Shown: piece by piece, positions 7,771 to 17,037 of the stretch
How the letters are laid out: each line of letters starts with the position of its first letter
Position numbering within the stretch: the stretch's first letter is position 1
Origin: an uncultured Bacteroidota bacterium
GTDB taxonomy: Bacteria; Bacteroidota; Bacteroidia; Bacteroidales; F082
Direction of reading: 5' to 3'
Assembly (NCBI GenBank): GCA_903891085.1
Contig: CAITDJ010000046.1
Coordinates: 27,222 to 91,221, forward strand
Length of the DNA stretch: 64,000 nucleotides
The notes under the pieces: model-generated
Told to the model about the DNA's origin: nothing
Databases searched by the model: none
The model's input: only the letters and a program-made list of their open reading frames with translations
Translations under genes and position numbers: made by a program

Positions 7771-9030
7771 TTATAACGTATTCAATCGGTAGGCATCCAA
7801 CCGCAGAAAAACGAAAAGCATGATTGTGAATGCCCAAAGGCTTGAACCACCATAGCTGAAAAAAGGAAGCGGGATTCCAATTACCGGAACAAGGCCGATG
7901 GTCATACCGATATTGATGGCAAAATGAAAAAACAGGATGGATGCCACACCATAGCCATATACACGGCTAAAAACACTTCGCTGTCGTTCGGCCATGGTGA
8001 TAATACGGATGAGCATTGTCAGATAAAGACCAATAACAATCAACGACCCGGCGAAACCATATTCCTCTCCAACAGTACAGAAAATAAAATCGGTGCTTTG
8101 TTCCGGTACAAAATTGTATTTCGTCTGGGTTCCATTTAAAAATCCTTTTCCGAAAAACCCACCTGAACCAATGGCAATTTTGGATTGGTTTACATTGTAT
8201 CCGGCTCCTTTCAGGTCTGTTTCGAGACCCAACAAGACATTAATCCTTGAAGTCTGATGTGGTTCAAGCACGCTATGAAACACATAATCGACACTTAAAA
8301 CGAAGGCAGCTGCGATCAGGAGCAAACCGATCAGCTTCATGATATTGATGATGTGTCGTTTGATAAACAGCAAAGCAACACCAAACAACACAAGCAATCC
8401 AATCAATACATACACCTGTTGGGTATAAATGGTGGCGATAAACAACACCACTGCAATCAGCGCGATAATCATAATTGCCCCCGACATCCCTTCACGGTAC
8501 ATGACGAGCACAAACACGGTAAAAACGATTGCAGAACCGGTATCATACTGAGCCAAAATGAGTAAGGCGGGAAGTACGATAATTCCGATGGCAACCAGGC
8601 GCGTTTTTAGCTGGCTCAGGTCAGCATTCAGCCTGCCAAGGTAAGCAGCCAGCGCAAGTGCTGTGCCGAACTTCGCAAATTCACTCGGTTGCAGGGCAAA
8701 TCCACCAATCTGGAACCATGATTTAGAACCGGCAATGGTGGCGCCAAACAAGAGTACACCCACCAAAACAATAAGTATCAGAAAATAAATCGGAAAGGCA
8801 AAAGCAGAAAAGAATTTGGCATCGGTGAGCATAACAATGAAAGCGAGAACTATCGCTAGCACAATCCACAGCATTTGTTTGCCATAACGCTGCGACAAAT
8901 CGAAAATACTGCTGTATTCCTCGTCAAAAACAGCCGAATAAATACTTACCCAGCCCATGAAAGTGAGCGCAAGAAAAATTAAAACCGTTGGCCAGTCTAA
9001 ATTTGCCAACAGGTTATTGTTGTTCCGCAT
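7771..9030 (-). CDS. rodA: Rod-shape glycosyltransferase RodA (MrdB)
   Basis: A 419-residue SEDS-family peptidoglycan polymerase with about ten membrane helices. Family landmarks include LQPSEFAKFG near residues 112-122, the loop TDFIFCTVGEEYGFAGS near 310, and the C-terminal VPVIGIPLPFFSYGGSS near 375-392. Its start overlaps the end of mrdA by 17 bp, the standard mrdA-mrdB pairing, so the two are translationally coupled. In the elongasome RodA polymerises glycan strands which PBP2 cross-links. mreB, mreC and mreD are not within this window. Confidence 0.95.
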   Translation of the reverse strand: MRNNNNLLANLDWPTVLIFLALTFMGWVSIYSAVFDEEYSSIFDLSQRYGKQMLWIVLAIVLAFIVMLTDAKFFSAFAFPIYFLILIVLVGVLLFGATIAGSKSWFQIGGFALQPSEFAKFGTALALAAYLGRLNADLSQLKTRLVAIGIIVLPALLILAQYDTGSAIVFTVFVLVMYREGMSGAIMIIALIAVVLFIATIYTQQVYVLIGLLVLFGVALLFIKRHIINIMKLIGLLLIAAAFVLSVDYVFHSVLEPHQTSRINVLLGLETDLKGAGYNVNQSKIAIGSGGFFGKGFLNGTQTKYNFVPEQSTDFIFCTVGEEYGFAGSLIVIGLYLTMLIRIITMAERQRSVFSRVYGYGVASILFFHFAINIGMTIGLVPVIGIPLPFFSYGGSSLWAFTIMLFVFLRLDAYRLNTL

Positions 9031-10846
9031 TGGCCTCTTCGTTAAAGTTTTTATTCAGTATTTTTTCTTCGAGTTCCTTCCTTTTTACGTCACCAGTGAG
9101 GTATTTCTCCATCATAAGGGTGGCTATTGGGGCAGCCCATTGAGAACCGTAACCGGCGTTTTCCACCACAACAGAAATAGCAATCTTCGGAACATCGAAT
9201 GGAGCAAAAGCGATAAACAATGAATGGTCTTCGCCATGTGGGTTCTGCACTGTTCCAGTCTTACCACCAGCATCGATCCCTTCAATTTTGTTATAACGGG
9301 CTGTTCCGTGCGCTCCTTCAAACACATCACGCATGGCATTTTTTACCACCTCAAAATGTTGTGGGTCGATGCCCGTATAATGTTTCGTTGTAAATGACGG
9401 GTCAATGCTATCGCCGTCACCGATCTTACGTATCAGGTGCGGCGGATAATAAAAGCCTTTGTTGCCAATTATGGCTACTTCATTGGCCATTTGCAGTGGT
9501 GTCAGTAATATTTCACCCTGACCAATTGCCAGCGAGCGCACTGTCATGGCATTCCAACTTCCCTGGTAAACTTTATCGAAATAATCGCGCGTGGGAACAT
9601 TACCTGGCAATTCGAATGGAATATCGGTGTTAAAAGGTTTTCCAAATCCGAAACTGAACATCAGGGTTTGCCACTCTTCGTAGGCATCTTTCAGGCTACG
9701 GTGTCTGTGGTTATTCAGAATACACCGGAAAGTATTCCAGAAATAGGAATTGCATGAGTTTTCAATGGCGGGTGCTAATGGCAAGGGTGACTGATGACTA
9801 TGGGTACATTTGATGGGCGACGAGGATTTCCCCTGACAGCTGAATTGTGTGGATGGAGTAATGGCTCCGGTATGCAACGCAACCAATGCATTCACTAATT
9901 TGAAAGTGGAACCCGGAGGATATGTCCCGCTGATAGCCCTGTTGATGAGTGGTTTCTCGGGCTGTTCGAGTAATTTATTATAGTTGGAACTGCGAACCCG
10001 ACCAACCAGCAGGTTTGGATCATATCCCGGACTTGTTACCAGGGCAATGATTTCGCCTGAACTTGGGTCAATAGCAACCACACTGCCTGTTTTGCCATGC
10101 ATCAATTCCTCGCCATATAGCTGCAAAGCAGCATCAAGTCCCAACACCAGGTCTTTGCCCGCAACGGGTAAGGTGTCGTAACGCCCGTTTTCGAAACTAC
10201 CTTTGGCACGGTTATACACATCAACCATCACAATTTTCAATCCCTTCTTACCACGCACGGCTTCTTCATAATGGCGTTCCATCCCTGATTTTCCGATATA
10301 GTCGCCACTTTTATAGTAATGATCGTTGTCAATATTTTTCTGGTTTACCTCACCCACGTCACCCAATATATGTGCAGCAATGGGTGAAGGGTATTTACGC
10401 AATGTACGTGCCTGAAAATAGAAGCCCGGGAAATGATAGAGTTTCTCGGCAATGTAAGCGTAATCTTCTTTCGAAACCTGTTCTAAAAAGATGGAGGCCC
10501 GGTGACGCGAATGTGTACTTGCTTTTTTGAAACGGGCATAAAATGCCTGACGATCAATCTTCAGTAAACGGCAAAACTCCAATGTATCCATTTGTTTCAC
10601 CAGTTTCGGTGTAACCATCAGGTCATAAGCCGATTCATTGTAAACCAGCACTTTACCGTTGCGATCAAACATTTTTCCACGTGCCGGAAACTGCGTCATA
10701 TAACGCAGCACATTGTTCTGGGAAGAAAGCTTATAGGATGTGTTGATAATCTGGAGATAAAACAACTTGCCAACGAACAGCACCCCTATCGCCAGAAAAA
10801 TGAAAATAATAATATTTTGTCGTGTTGCGTAGAGGTTTTTCTTCAT
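9014..10846 (-). CDS. mrdA: Penicillin-binding protein 2 (elongasome transpeptidase)
   Basis: A 610-residue class B penicillin-binding protein. It has a single N-terminal membrane anchor at residues 12-32 and a pedestal domain beginning with the family motif ARGKMFDRNGKVL near 55-67. The transpeptidase domain has the serine motif S313-T-F-K316, the S364-C-N366 motif and K529-T-G-T. It cross-links peptidoglycan during lateral wall growth with RodA, whose gene overlaps its 3' end. The C-terminus ends in an Asn/Gln/Glu-rich tail. The strong cyclophilin-type -7 box pattern is repeated upstream at 10867. Confidence 0.95.
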   Translation of the reverse strand: MKKNLYATRQNIIIFIFLAIGVLFVGKLFYLQIINTSYKLSSQNNVLRYMTQFPARGKMFDRNGKVLVYNESAYDLMVTPKLVKQMDTLEFCRLLKIDRQAFYARFKKASTHSRHRASIFLEQVSKEDYAYIAEKLYHFPGFYFQARTLRKYPSPIAAHILGDVGEVNQKNIDNDHYYKSGDYIGKSGMERHYEEAVRGKKGLKIVMVDVYNRAKGSFENGRYDTLPVAGKDLVLGLDAALQLYGEELMHGKTGSVVAIDPSSGEIIALVTSPGYDPNLLVGRVRSSNYNKLLEQPEKPLINRAISGTYPPGSTFKLVNALVALHTGAITPSTQFSCQGKSSSPIKCTHSHQSPLPLAPAIENSCNSYFWNTFRCILNNHRHRSLKDAYEEWQTLMFSFGFGKPFNTDIPFELPGNVPTRDYFDKVYQGSWNAMTVRSLAIGQGEILLTPLQMANEVAIIGNKGFYYPPHLIRKIGDGDSIDPSFTTKHYTGIDPQHFEVVKNAMRDVFEGAHGTARYNKIEGIDAGGKTGTVQNPHGEDHSLFIAFAPFDVPKIAISVVVENAGYGSQWAAPIATLMMEKYLTGDVKRKELEEKILNKNFNEEANAEQQ

Positions 10847-10866
10847 TCCACCGTCCTTTCGGGATG

Positions 10867-10874
10867 CAAAAATA
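10867..10874 (-). promoter_or_regulatory. Promoter -7 box of mrdA-rodA
   Basis: TATTTTTG on the minus strand fits TAnnTTTG and lies 20 bp upstream of the mrdA start. A -33 element is not clear. Confidence 0.45.
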
Positions 10875-10972
10875 CTGATATAGTTTGAGATGTCGGAAAA
10901 TTATCGACAGCATATTATTCTTCTGATACGCAGCATCAGATGGATGAATTTAACAGCTTATTTGTCACGACC

Positions 10973-11917
10973 TCATTTCACCAATGGATGAAAATCACCG
11001 ATTCGGCCCACCGGACGTATATTGCGAATGCTTTCGACAATTTCAATACTTTGCCTGGAATCGGCTAAACCATAACCGGTCCCATCAAGAATATGCCTGT
11101 AACTCAATGTGTGCAGGTCGGTAAAACCTTCGCTGAACTCGATCGCCTGTCCGTCAACAGTGATGGAACGAAAAGTTGTTTTCTTATTTTCAACAGCTTC
11201 CTTCGGAAGATTATTACTGTCAATACTCAGAAACCAGCGTACACGGGCCTTTTTGAGTTGCAAAAATCCAGCCGCACTGTCGGCCTGATTCATGTGCACC
11301 ACTTTCTCAGTGGCCTCTCCGAAAATCCAGGTGAGCATGTCGAAAAAATGGACGCCGATGTTGGTGGCAACACCTCCGCTTTTTTCGATATTCCCTTTCC
11401 AGGAGCGGAAATACCAGGCGCCACGGGAAGTGATATAGGTTAGGTCGATATCGTAAATCTTATCTTTCGGACCCCTGTCAATCTTCTCTTTCAGTTCGAT
11501 AATGGTCTTGTGGTGACGCAGTTGCAATATGGTGTAAATATTTTTACCGGTTTCCCGTTCAATTTCACTTAAAGCATCCAAATTCCAAGGATTCAACACG
11601 ATTGGCTTCTCACAAATAGCATCGGCCTGGTTACGCAGGGCCATACGTATATGCGAATCGTGCAGGTAGTTGGGGCTGCATATACTTACAAAGTCGATAC
11701 GGTTATTTTCGCCCCTGCGAAGTTTATCGAGGTGACGGTCAAACCGTTCCGGTTCGGTGAAAAAGGCTGCATTGGGAAAATAGCTGTCCATGATGCCAAC
11801 CGAGTCGAATGGATCGAGTGCAGCAAGCAGATTATTACCGGTGTCTTTGATGGCTTTCAGATGACGGGGTGCGATATATCCCGCCACGCCAATCAGGCCG
11901 AAATTTTTTGTTGTCAT
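10973..11917 (-). CDS. Gfo/Idh/MocA oxidoreductase, WlbA/WbpB-like
   Basis: A 314-residue NAD(P)-dependent dehydrogenase. The N-terminal Rossmann fold has GLIGVAGYIAPRH near residues 7-19, and the catalytic motif CEKPIV lies near 99-104. Closest recognisable relatives are WlbA/WbpB, which oxidise UDP-N-acetylglucosaminuronate at C3 on the way to 2,3-diacetamido sugars of surface polysaccharides. Shared stretches include DSVGIMDSYFP, ICSPNYLHD and WYFRSWKGNIEKSGG. No aminotransferase or acetyltransferase partner is adjacent, so the polysaccharide genes must lie elsewhere. The enzyme class is firm, the exact substrate is inferred. Confidence 0.85.
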   Translation of the reverse strand: MTTKNFGLIGVAGYIAPRHLKAIKDTGNNLLAALDPFDSVGIMDSYFPNAAFFTEPERFDRHLDKLRRGENNRIDFVSICSPNYLHDSHIRMALRNQADAICEKPIVLNPWNLDALSEIERETGKNIYTILQLRHHKTIIELKEKIDRGPKDKIYDIDLTYITSRGAWYFRSWKGNIEKSGGVATNIGVHFFDMLTWIFGEATEKVVHMNQADSAAGFLQLKKARVRWFLSIDSNNLPKEAVENKKTTFRSITVDGQAIEFSEGFTDLHTLSYRHILDGTGYGLADSRQSIEIVESIRNIRPVGRIGDFHPLVK

Positions 11918-12142
11918 GGAGGTTCAAAGTTTATGGTGCAAATATCGGAATTTCTGATGAATGACAACTGGTTAATAAATGTCAGCTATCGGTGTTGAAG
12001 TTTCTTTAGTCGCCATTAATTAAAATTATCCACACGCGAATTGTCTTCAGAACACAACAGACTTGTTTCATTAAAACAATAAACAGCCAGTTTTTAAGTT
12101 AATCCGGTAGCAAAGTTTTTAATATTTTTACGATCTCTAAAT

Positions 12143-14488
12143 ATGCTGCGTATGATTTCTTTACACAAAATAGGTTGTTTTCTTAGCGTTTGTCTTTTTG
12201 TTTCTCAAACTACTGTTGCACAAGGCATTGGAATTGGGGAATGGAGAACTCACTTACCCTATCAGCAGGTAATTGATGTTGAAGTAGTTGGAGACAAAAC
12301 CTATGCCGCTACCCCTTTCGATTTGTTTATTTACAATCATACCGATAACAGCATCAGCTTTCTGAACAAGGTGAACGGGCTGAACGATATCGGCATAAGT
12401 GCCATCAAATACAATAGCGGGCTTAAGACCTTGCTTATCGCCTATTCCAACACCAATATCGATCTGGTAACTGAAGATAAAATCGTGAATATGAGTGATA
12501 TTTACGATAAGGATCTGATTGGAAACAAGTCGGTTAACGATGTCATGTTTATCGAAAACTACGCCTATGTTTCCTGCGGTTTCGGTATCGTGGTGCTCGA
12601 TATTGAGCGCAAAGAAGTCTTCGACACCTACCTGATTGGCCCACAAGGCAGTTATATCAATGTGTATGATGTAACCCTATACAACAACAAACTGTATGCT
12701 TCCACTGAATCGGGCATATACTATGCCGACATAGATAGTCCAAACCTGGCTGATTATAACGAGTGGACCAAAGATGTAAGCATGCTCCAACCAAATATTT
12801 CTTACCGTCAGATTGAGGCATACGCAGGTAAATTGTTTGCCAACTACTCACGCAACAGTTATAATACAGATACCTTGTATGTTTATGACGGCACACATTG
12901 GGATTATTTCGACCGCACCAACAATTCACGCCACACAAAGTTGCGTGTCGACTTCAATAAATTTATCCTGTTAAACAATTACAGCGTGAATGTTTACGAC
13001 CAAAACCTTCAGTTATTGTATTCAGCCTATAATCTGGAAGGTGTGGGAATTGAGCCAAAGGCTGCCACACTCGACGCAAACGATAACCTTTGGATTGGTG
13101 ACCGGCAGCGGGGACTTTTCAAAACATACAATACCGGATTCAGTGCAGAGGTTATACTTCCCAATGGACCTGCCACAACCAATGTTTACGAAATAAAAGC
13201 CAGGGGAAAATATGTTTGGGTTGCATCGGGTGGACGCGCATCAAACTGGGCAAAACTATATATGGTAGACGGTGTATTTGGCTATGATGGTTCCACCTGG
13301 CGTTCCTTCAACAGAAACAACACAACAGCTTTCGATTCCATCTCCGATTTTGTGAGCGTAGCTATTGATCCGCTTGCACCCAACAAGGCATTTATCGGCA
13401 CCTGGCAGGATGGTGTGATTGAGTTCACCGATAACGAATTGTCAACCATCTATTCGGTCAACAACAGTTCGCTGCAGCCCTGGATCGCTGCACACGACCT
13501 GGTAAATATCAGTGGATTGGACTATGATAGTTATAACAACCTATGGGTAGCCAACACCGGTGCCACCGATATTGTGTCAATGAAAACACCTGAGGGCCAG
13601 TGGCGGTCGTTCAATCTGGGAGCATCTGCCAGCGGTATCGATGTCGCCAATATGATTGTCGATAAATCGAATTACAAATGGATCATCCGCCGTCAGGAAG
13701 GAATGGTCATGGTTTTTAAAGACAATAACACCTTTGATAATCCCGCTGACGATAAAGTAGAAGTATTGTCATCTTCGCCCGGTAGTGGAAATATCCCCGG
13801 AAACCAGGTATTGTCGATGGCTGTTGATCAGGATGGTGCAGTATGGCTAGGCACTGATGAAGGGCCGGCGGTATTCTACGATCCTAACCGGATTTTTGAA
13901 CAAGGAATAAATTTTGATGCGCAACAAATTCTTATTCCGAGAAATGATGGAACCGGACAGGCCGATTATTTACTGGCCAGCGAAAAAATACTATCAATTG
14001 CCGTTGACGGCTCCAATAAAAAATGGTTTGGTACCGAAAATGGCGTCTTCCTGATTTCGAAAGACGGACTCGAAGAAATTTATTATTTCAATACCGAAAA
14101 CAGCCCTTTACTCTCAAATACCGTGAGCAGCATCGCGATCAACGAGGATGGTGAGGTTTTCTTCGGAACCGGCAAAGGGATTGTTTCATTCCGTGGTAAT
14201 GCTACACCTCCAACCCCTGTTAATACCAATGTGTATGCCTTCCCAAATCCGGTGCGTGAAAACTATGTTGGCCCTATCGCCATCAAAGGACTCGTTTCGG
14301 ATGCTTTTGTCAAGATAACCGACATCAGTGGCAGCCTTGTGTATGAAACACAGTCAGAAGGCGGACAGGCAATATGGGACGGACTTACCGCCAACGGAAA
14401 AGAAGTAAAGCCGGGTATTTATCTGGTATTTGTAAGCAATAACCTTGGTGAAGAAACGCTTGTTTCAAAAATTTTGATGATGCGATAA
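12143..14488 (+). CDS. porZ: Type IX secretion system protein PorZ
   Basis: A 781-residue secreted protein with an N-terminal signal peptide (residues 1-26, ending TTVAQ), followed by many two-component-regulator-propeller style repeats that form beta-propellers (for example DNLWIGDRQRGLF and GAVWLGTDEG). The C-terminal module from about residue 690 has the form VYAFPNPVRENY ... DGLTANGKEVKPGIYLVFV, a type IX sorting domain. In Porphyromonas, PorZ is part of the cell-surface attachment complex that supplies anionic LPS to secreted cargo. Size, repeats and the conserved genomic pairing with recO, whose start overlaps this stop by one base (TAATG), support the name. A second in-frame ATG at 12152 is an alternative start. 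Confidence 0.85.
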   Translation: MLRMISLHKIGCFLSVCLFVSQTTVAQGIGIGEWRTHLPYQQVIDVEVVGDKTYAATPFDLFIYNHTDNSISFLNKVNGLNDIGISAIKYNSGLKTLLIAYSNTNIDLVTEDKIVNMSDIYDKDLIGNKSVNDVMFIENYAYVSCGFGIVVLDIERKEVFDTYLIGPQGSYINVYDVTLYNNKLYASTESGIYYADIDSPNLADYNEWTKDVSMLQPNISYRQIEAYAGKLFANYSRNSYNTDTLYVYDGTHWDYFDRTNNSRHTKLRVDFNKFILLNNYSVNVYDQNLQLLYSAYNLEGVGIEPKAATLDANDNLWIGDRQRGLFKTYNTGFSAEVILPNGPATTNVYEIKARGKYVWVASGGRASNWAKLYMVDGVFGYDGSTWRSFNRNNTTAFDSISDFVSVAIDPLAPNKAFIGTWQDGVIEFTDNELSTIYSVNNSSLQPWIAAHDLVNISGLDYDSYNNLWVANTGATDIVSMKTPEGQWRSFNLGASASGIDVANMIVDKSNYKWIIRRQEGMVMVFKDNNTFDNPADDKVEVLSSSPGSGNIPGNQVLSMAVDQDGAVWLGTDEGPAVFYDPNRIFEQGINFDAQQILIPRNDGTGQADYLLASEKILSIAVDGSNKKWFGTENGVFLISKDGLEEIYYFNTENSPLLSNTVSSIAINEDGEVFFGTGKGIVSFRGNATPPTPVNTNVYAFPNPVRENYVGPIAIKGLVSDAFVKITDISGSLVYETQSEGGQAIWDGLTANGKEVKPGIYLVFVSNNLGEETLVSKILMMR

Positions 14489-15216
14489 TGATGAATGAAC
14501 GATTGCGTGGAATCGTCTTACAGCAACACAAATACAGCGAAACCAGCCTGATTGTAAAGGTGTATACCGAAACGCGTGGTCTGCAATCATACCTGATCAA
14601 AGGTGCTTTCGGCCGGCATTCGAAACTTCGGCCGGCTTTCTTCCAGCCCATGACTTTCATCGAATTTGTGGCCGATATCAAAAGCAAACGCGACTTGCAT
14701 TATATGAGCGAAATTGCCATTGAAACAGTGTTCTACACTATCCCTTTCGATATGCAGAAGAACGCCATTATATTGTTTATTAGCGAGTTACTATCAAAAA
14801 CAATCATCGAACAAGAATCCAATTCCTCACTTTTCGACTTTCTGCACCGAAGCATTTCCTGGCTCGATCTCTCAAAAGAAAACTTCACAAATTTTCATCT
14901 ATTTTTTTGTTTTGAACTGACAAGGTATCTTGGTTTTTATCCGAAACTGGACAGAAACGAAAATCAGGGCTTTTTCGATTTGATGGAAGGTGTGTTTAAA
15001 ACCAATGCTCCTTCACATGGCTATTTTATAGAACCGCCGATGAGTCTGAAAATCAAGCAACTTTGTTTGAGCCGACTCGAAATCCTCAACGAAATTGAAT
15101 TGTCGAACACATACCGACACGACATTCTTCACGAAATTATTACCTATTACCGCCTGCACCTTCCGGGTTTCAATGGATTGAAATCGCTCGATGTGCTGAA
15201 ATCGGTGTTTGATTGA
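14488..15216 (+). CDS. recO: DNA repair protein RecO
   Basis: A 242-residue recombination mediator that, with RecR, loads RecA on SSB-coated DNA. The N-terminal OB-fold is visible in RGIVLQQHKYSETSLIVKVYTE, and the helical C-terminal domain includes ELTRYLGFYP, a typical motif of Bacteroidota RecO. The zinc-finger cysteines of some RecO proteins are lacking, as is usual in this phylum. It is coupled to porZ by a one-base stop/start overlap, an arrangement known across the phylum. Confidence 0.93.
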   Translation: MMNERLRGIVLQQHKYSETSLIVKVYTETRGLQSYLIKGAFGRHSKLRPAFFQPMTFIEFVADIKSKRDLHYMSEIAIETVFYTIPFDMQKNAIILFISELLSKTIIEQESNSSLFDFLHRSISWLDLSKENFTNFHLFFCFELTRYLGFYPKLDRNENQGFFDLMEGVFKTNAPSHGYFIEPPMSLKIKQLCLSRLEILNEIELSNTYRHDILHEIITYYRLHLPGFNGLKSLDVLKSVFD

Positions 15217-15289
15217 AAACAGAATGGCAGCATGACAGGTGTTTACCCATTCTTAACAAACACTGACTTCCAACTTCTAAGTTATTTTG

Positions 15290-15297
15290 TATTTTTG
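15290..15297 (+). promoter_or_regulatory. Promoter -7 box of the cyclophilin gene
   Basis: TATTTTTG matches TAnnTTTG and lies 24 bp before the ATG at 15322. No convincing -33 element was found. Confidence 0.5.
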
Positions 15298-15321
15298 CAC
15301 AAAATTTATTTCTGAAAACTT

Positions 15322-15948
15322 ATGAAAAAACTATTCTTAATTCTATGTTTAGTCTCAGGCATGGGCCTGCTTGCCCAAAACAATTCCGAAACAAGGGTGC
15401 TGATCAAAACCTCACAGGGAAATATCACTGTCAAGCTTTACAACGACACGCCTTTACACCGTGATAACTTCATCAAGCTTGTCAAACAGGGATGGTACAA
15501 TGGATCACCATTTCACAGGGTGATTAAAAATTTTATGATTCAGGGTGGTGGAAATAAAAAAAGTACCCAGGATCCGGGTTATACAGTTCCGGCAGAGATA
15601 AAAGCCAGTCATGTTCACAAAAAAGGTGCATTGGCAGCAGCACGCACAAGTGATGAGGTGAATCCAAAAAGAGAATCATCCGGTTCGCAGTTTTATATTG
15701 TGCAAGGCCAGAAATATGATGAGAACACAATAAAATCAATGGCTTCGCGCAGTAAAATAAATTATACCGCCGAACAGATAAAAGCCTATGGTACTATTGG
15801 CGGCACACCACATCTTGATGGAGCCTACACTGTTTTTGGTGAAGTAATCGATGGTTTTGATGTTATTGATCGAATTGCCATGACTAAAACAGGTCCCGGT
15901 GATGTGCCCATGCAACCCATCACCATGACTATCGAGATATTGAAATAA
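15322..15948 (+). CDS. Exported cyclophilin-type peptidyl-prolyl isomerase
   Basis: A 208-residue prolyl cis-trans isomerase with a signal peptide (residues 1-18, MKKLFLILCLVSGMGLLAQ region), so it acts in the periplasm. The cyclophilin fold is clear: PFHRVIKNFMIQGG near residues 70-83 with the catalytic Arg, SQFYIV near 118, and a C-terminal VFGEVIDGFDVIDRIA. An insertion of about 30 residues around ENTIKSMASRSKINYTAEQ is typical of Bacteroidota cyclophilins. It probably helps fold outer-membrane or secreted proteins. It is followed after 24 bp by pheS. Confidence 0.93.
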   Translation: MKKLFLILCLVSGMGLLAQNNSETRVLIKTSQGNITVKLYNDTPLHRDNFIKLVKQGWYNGSPFHRVIKNFMIQGGGNKKSTQDPGYTVPAEIKASHVHKKGALAAARTSDEVNPKRESSGSQFYIVQGQKYDENTIKSMASRSKINYTAEQIKAYGTIGGTPHLDGAYTVFGEVIDGFDVIDRIAMTKTGPGDVPMQPITMTIEILK

Positions 15949-15972
15949 ACCACAAAGCCTATACCGCTTCCT

Positions 15973-16989
15973 ATGAGAACTAAAATAGCCGAACTGCTCA
16001 GCGAAATTGAACAGATTGAAATAAATACCAAAGACCAGCTCGAAACATACCGTTTGAAATACCTGAGTAAGAAGGGATTAATTCCTTCGTTGTTCAACGA
16101 TTTTAAGGAGGTGGCAGCCAGTGATCGCAAGGAAATGGGTATTTTGATGAATGATCTGAAAAATCAGGCACAGGCGATACTTGATAAATTTCAGGATAGT
16201 TTCACCACTGTATCGGGAAGTGAATTGAAAATAGATACCAGTCTGCCGGCAGCAGAACTATCGGGCGCACGTCATCCGATCTCAATCGTCCGCCGCGAAA
16301 TAAACGGAATCTTTCAACGACTGGGTTTTGTAATCAGCGAAGGTCCTGAGATTGAGGATGACTTTCATAATTTCACCGCGCTCAATTTTCCCGAAGAACA
16401 TCCGGCACGTGATATGCAGGACACCTTCTTCATCTCAAAAAACCCTGATATCGCCCTGCGCACCCACACATCAAGCGTTCAGGTCCGTATCATGGAACAG
16501 GGAAAACTCCCGATTCGTATTATTGCCCCGGGCAGGGTTTTCCGCAACGAAGCTATCTCAGCGCGCGCACACTGCATCTTTCATCAGATTGAAGGACTTT
16601 ATATTGATAAGCAGGTTTCTTTTGCCGACCTGAAACAGACCCTGTATTATTTTGCACAGGAATTTTTTGGCCCTGAAACAAAGATCCGTTTCCGCCCCTC
16701 CTATTTTCCATTCACCGAAACATCAGCTGAAATGGATGTTTCGTGTAATATTTGCGGAGGCTCGGGCTGCAATATTTGCAAACATTCAGGCTGGGTCGAA
16801 ATATTGGGTTGTGGTATGGTCGATCCGAATGTGCTCGATGCCTGTGGCATTGATAGCAAGGTATATACCGGATTCGCCTTTGGCATGGGAATCGAACGTG
16901 TTACCATGATGAAGTTTCAGATCAATGACCTGCGTCTTTTCTTCGAAAATGATTTGCGCTTCTTAAAACAATTTGAATCAGTCGTTTAA
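15973..16989 (+). CDS. pheS: Phenylalanyl-tRNA synthetase alpha subunit
   Basis: A 338-residue class II synthetase subunit that charges tRNA-Phe together with PheT. The N-terminal coiled-coil arm is about residues 1-85. Class II motif 1 lies around HPISIVRREI, motif 2 near RIIAPGRVFRNEAISARAH at about residue 180, and motif 3 near GFAFGMGIERVTMMKF at about 300. Length is standard. pheT is not adjacent, which is common in Bacteroidota. Its 3' end meets a strong hairpin shared with the convergent ppa gene. Confidence 0.97.
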   Translation: MRTKIAELLSEIEQIEINTKDQLETYRLKYLSKKGLIPSLFNDFKEVAASDRKEMGILMNDLKNQAQAILDKFQDSFTTVSGSELKIDTSLPAAELSGARHPISIVRREINGIFQRLGFVISEGPEIEDDFHNFTALNFPEEHPARDMQDTFFISKNPDIALRTHTSSVQVRIMEQGKLPIRIIAPGRVFRNEAISARAHCIFHQIEGLYIDKQVSFADLKQTLYYFAQEFFGPETKIRFRPSYFPFTETSAEMDVSCNICGGSGCNICKHSGWVEILGCGMVDPNVLDACGIDSKVYTGFAFGMGIERVTMMKFQINDLRLFFENDLRFLKQFESVV

Positions 16990-16992
16990 TCC

Positions 16993-17013
16993 GTGATTCG
17001 TGAATAGTGATTC
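16993..17013. repeat. Three heptamers after pheS
   Basis: GTGATTC, GTGAATA and GTGATTC lie in tandem. The last unit also forms part of the terminator stem, which suggests repeat and terminator are linked in origin. Confidence 0.5.
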
Positions 17014-17037
17014 TTTAATAGTAGTTAAGGAATCACT
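17006..17037. terminator. Bidirectional terminator between pheS and ppa
   Basis: A 13-bp stem with one G-U pair: AGTGATTCTTTAA at 17006-17018 pairs with TTAAGGAATCACT at 17025-17037 across a 6-nt loop. It lies between the convergent stops and overlaps the last codon positions of ppa. Confidence 0.6.

Noticed and set aside
12254..12646. 130-codon minus-strand frame inside porZ
   Set aside because: Antisense shadow; porZ reading frame explains the region fully.
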